Of a DNA stretch of 25,194 nucleotides, positions 23,401 to 25,194 are shown piece by piece (the first letter of the stretch is position 1; every line of letters starts with the position of its first letter). Where the stretch lies: NCBI GenBank assembly GCA_034189035.1, contig JAXHVA010000062.1:1-25194 (forward strand). The letters are read 5' to 3'. The stretch is from JAUXFK01 sp034189035 (GTDB lineage Bacteria; Desulfobacterota; UBA8473). Both the position numbers and the translations under genes were made by a program. The notes beneath the pieces are model-generated. The model did no database searches, was not told the origin of the DNA, and was given only the letters and a program-made list of their open reading frames with translations.

Positions 23401-24788
23401 TGAAGGAGAAAGACAAGAAGAGATTGTTTAGCTATATATTCGATTACAATAAGGATTTGGATTTTACGGAACTGATTCTTTACCGATGGGATTCATCATT
23501 AACACGGGTTGCAGATTCGGTTGTTCATCAGCACGTAGCGGAAACAAATAGTCAACTCTTTATCAGTTTAGCAGATGGGAAAAGGATTTGTTCTATTTCA
23601 ACAAACAGCCTTGATCTGCAATCGATAAAGATCGTCTTGCAAAAAGCAAAGAAGCTATTGAGAAAGATCAGCCCTGTATCTCACTTTAATCCTCCTCCCT
23701 GCAATACAAAAAACGAGTTGAAGAGTGTATTCTCTATAAATACTGCCAATTATTCACCCGCAAGGAGAGTCGAGACCATTGGCAAGATGATCAGGAAGGC
23801 AAAGGAGAAGGGCCTGACTATCCATGCAAAATCCTTAACAGGCAAAGGAGATATCAGTGTTGCTAACTCCATAGGTACCATGGTAGGTACAGATTTTACA
23901 GATGCGAGTTTAAGTATAACACTGACAGGAGAAAATGGCGTTTCTGGATATGGTGCGCGTGCCCATCCGGATGTGACCCACCTAGATTGGGAAGGTTTGC
24001 TTAACGAGACTATAAAAAAGTGCGAAATGCAAAGGAGAGTCTCCATCGATATTTTTAATGTATCAGGGACAAAAGAGGCGAAACGATATGACGTCATCCT
24101 TGAGCCTTATGCAGTAGCTGACTGGGTTAGATATCTAGGGTGGCTTGGATTTAACAGCCAACACTATCAGGAAAACGAAAGCTTTATTTGTAATCGCCTT
24201 GGTAAGAGGGTGTTGGGAGAAAACATAACGATCTGGGATGATGGTCTTGACTTTCGAGGTTATGTGATGCCGTTTGATTTTGAAGGAACTCCCAAGAAAA
24301 AGACGGTATTTATTGAAAATGGGGTTGCAAAATCCTTGGCCTATGACTCGCTTTTGGCTGCAAAGGAGGGCAAACAAAGCACCTCCCATGCACTTTTACC
24401 AGGTATGAGAAGTATGGGGGCTACACCTTTAAACCTCTTTATGGAAGGAGGTAACTCAAACCTCGAAGAGATGATAACGAATTCAAAAGACCGAACCATC
24501 TATATATCTAGATTTCACTATAACAATACTGTTAACCGTAAAGAGGCTATACTTACCGGAATGACTAGAGACGGAACCTTTCTCATCGAGGACGGCGAAA
24601 TCAAATACCCAATTGTTGACTTACGATACTTCCAGAGTCTCGTAGAAGCATTCAACAATGTAACTGAGCTGTCTCCTTTTAGACTGATCCATGACCCTGC
24701 CGGCTATGTACCTATTATGCCCGAAAGTACAGTCGTCCCCTCGATCAAAATAGAACGAATGCAATTTGTCGGAAGCAGGGGGATATGA
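23400..24788 (+). CDS. tldE: TldD/PmbA family protein, TldE (PmbA)-like
   Basis: 462 residues from the ATG at 23400, which overlaps the tldD TGA (TGATG); a GTG one codon earlier is the alternative. The family pattern is clear: an N-terminal domain with ELILYRWDSSLTRVADSVVHQH, then ISVANSIGTMVGTDFT, ILEPYAVADWVRYLGWLGF and GYVMPFDFEGTPKKKTVFIENGVAKSL. No HExxxH is present, as expected for the non-catalytic TldE partner. It forms the second half of the protease clamp with the upstream TldD. The pair is translationally coupled. Confidence 0.9.
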   Translation: MKEKDKKRLFSYIFDYNKDLDFTELILYRWDSSLTRVADSVVHQHVAETNSQLFISLADGKRICSISTNSLDLQSIKIVLQKAKKLLRKISPVSHFNPPPCNTKNELKSVFSINTANYSPARRVETIGKMIRKAKEKGLTIHAKSLTGKGDISVANSIGTMVGTDFTDASLSITLTGENGVSGYGARAHPDVTHLDWEGLLNETIKKCEMQRRVSIDIFNVSGTKEAKRYDVILEPYAVADWVRYLGWLGFNSQHYQENESFICNRLGKRVLGENITIWDDGLDFRGYVMPFDFEGTPKKKTVFIENGVAKSLAYDSLLAAKEGKQSTSHALLPGMRSMGATPLNLFMEGGNSNLEEMITNSKDRTIYISRFHYNNTVNRKEAILTGMTRDGTFLIEDGEIKYPIVDLRYFQSLVEAFNNVTELSPFRLIHDPAGYVPIMPESTVVPSIKIERMQFVGSRGI

Positions 24789-24865
24789 GGTTAAAACATC
24801 CCCTTCCTTATTAGAAAGACTGCCTTTTTTAATCCCCAACGAGTCGTTATTTATATAAAATAAAT

Positions 24866-24894
24866 TTGACATAAATTTTGTAATTTGTTATAAC
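24866..24894 (+). promoter_or_regulatory. Near-consensus sigma70 promoter
   Basis: Perfect TTGACA (24866-24871), 17 bases, TATAAC (24889-24894). Transcription would start near 24902 and run into the zinc-ribbon gene with a leader of about 170 nt. This is the best promoter match in the window. Confidence 0.7.
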
Positions 24895-24930
24895 ATTATT
24901 ACAAAAAGATAACGAAGGGGAGATTTCAGT

Positions 24931-24963
24931 ATGATACCCCAGGTGAATATTCCAGCCCTTTGA
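24931..24963 (+). CDS. Possible 10-codon leader peptide
   Basis: ATG at 24931 with GGGGAG about 8 bases upstream opens a 10-codon frame, MIPQVNIPAL, then TGA. It lies about 30 nt after the predicted transcription start and about 110 nt before the zinc-ribbon gene. The good ribosome site argues for translation. Two of its ten codons are proline, which slows ribosomes, so a regulatory leader is conceivable. It could also be chance. Confidence 0.35.
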   Translation: MIPQVNIPAL

Positions 24964-25074
24964 AACCAACCGATGATTTCGTAAAGAGAAGTCCAAGAAG
25001 GTAAAAAGGTGATTAGACAGACTGTCCTTTCACGGATGGTCACCATATAAAAAGAGACTGAGGAGGTTGAAGCA

Positions 25075-25194
25075 ATGGCTTTAAAGTGTGAGAAATGTGG
25101 TCATGAGGGTTTACGAGATGAGTTTAAGTTCATTTGTCGGGTAGCGGATCCTGGGCCTGATGCATATCGGCGATGTCCCAAGTGCAAGTCGCCG
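25075..25194 (+). CDS. Zinc-ribbon protein, N-terminal part
   Basis: The first 40 codons of a gene cut by the window end. It begins MALKCEKCGHEG and later has RRCPKCKSP, giving two CxxC knuckles about 30 residues apart, which is a zinc ribbon. AGGAGG lies 8 bases before the ATG. Function and full length cannot be known. The spacing of the knuckles suggests a small metal-binding protein or the N-terminal ribbon of a larger one. Confidence 0.7.
   Translation, partial: MALKCEKCGHEGLRDEFKFICRVADPGPDAYRRCPKCKSP

Larger units (their letters stand above)
24789..25074. other. Intergenic region with promoter and leader before the zinc-ribbon gene
   Basis: After tldE no clear terminator hairpin is seen, only a TGCCTTTTTT tract (24822-24831). 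The region contains a near-consensus promoter, a short leader ORF and the AGGAGG of the next gene. A frame crossing it on the minus strand is not called. Confidence 0.5.

Noticed and set aside
1..25194. CRISPR arrays, tRNA or rRNA genes
   Set aside because: No regularly spaced repeats and no cloverleaf or rRNA-like segments were found by eye in the intergenic regions.

Overview
This 25.2 kb window has moderate to low GC content (I estimate about 40% by eye) and densely packed, mostly operonic genes with good Shine-Dalgarno sequences. The gene set fits a strictly anaerobic, autotrophic or syntrophic bacterium. It includes a ferredoxin-dependent 2-oxoacid oxidoreductase, a two-subunit glycine decarboxylase, a lower-glycolysis/gluconeogenesis operon, a cobalamin-dependent radical SAM protein and an ADP-forming acyl-CoA synthetase-type protein. 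Desulfobacterota or an anammox-type planctomycete are possible, but the sequence alone does not decide. The first ~60 bases are a low-complexity C run typical of a contig-end artefact.

Layout. (1) 1-1676: no intact gene. It holds a GC-rich hairpin (70-112), a decayed DDE/rve-type transposase on the minus strand (577-1156) bracketed by candidate 15-bp terminal inverted repeats (560-574 and 1211-1225), and a striking 23-bp-arm palindrome (1237-1287). (2) 1677-5699, plus strand: a four-subunit 2-oxoacid (2-oxoisovalerate type):ferredoxin oxidoreductase in the order delta-alpha-beta-gamma, then a double-ACT-domain protein and a cysteine synthase. (3) 5704-12023, minus strand: a nitroreductase; then, in transcription order, an uncharacterised TIM-barrel protein, a Nudix hydrolase, gcvT, gcvPA and gcvPB. 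gcvH and the lipoamide dehydrogenase gene are absent. (4) 12254-16904, minus strand: gap-pgk-tpiA followed by two pyruvate-aldolase-type enzymes, a DRE-TIM (HMGL-like) aldolase and a KDPG/KHG-aldolase homologue. (5) 17314-24788, plus strand: a PP-loop ATPase, a B12-binding radical SAM protein, a stand-alone ADP-forming CoA ligase alpha-type protein, and the TldD/TldE protease pair. (6) A near-consensus promoter, a 10-codon leader ORF and the start of a zinc-ribbon protein run off the window end.

How the genes fit together. The oxidoreductase, glycine cleavage proteins, cysteine synthase and triose-phosphate enzymes connect amino-acid, C1 and central carbon metabolism around pyruvate, glyceraldehyde-3-phosphate and reduced ferredoxin. 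The least explained parts are the gap-pgk-tpiA-aldolase-aldolase operon, which pairs glyceraldehyde-3-phosphate/pyruvate chemistry with two non-standard aldolases, and the plus-strand run of PP-loop ATPase, B12-radical SAM, CoA ligase and TldD/E. None of these functions is proven by sequence inspection; every gene assignment rests on motif recognition without a database search.
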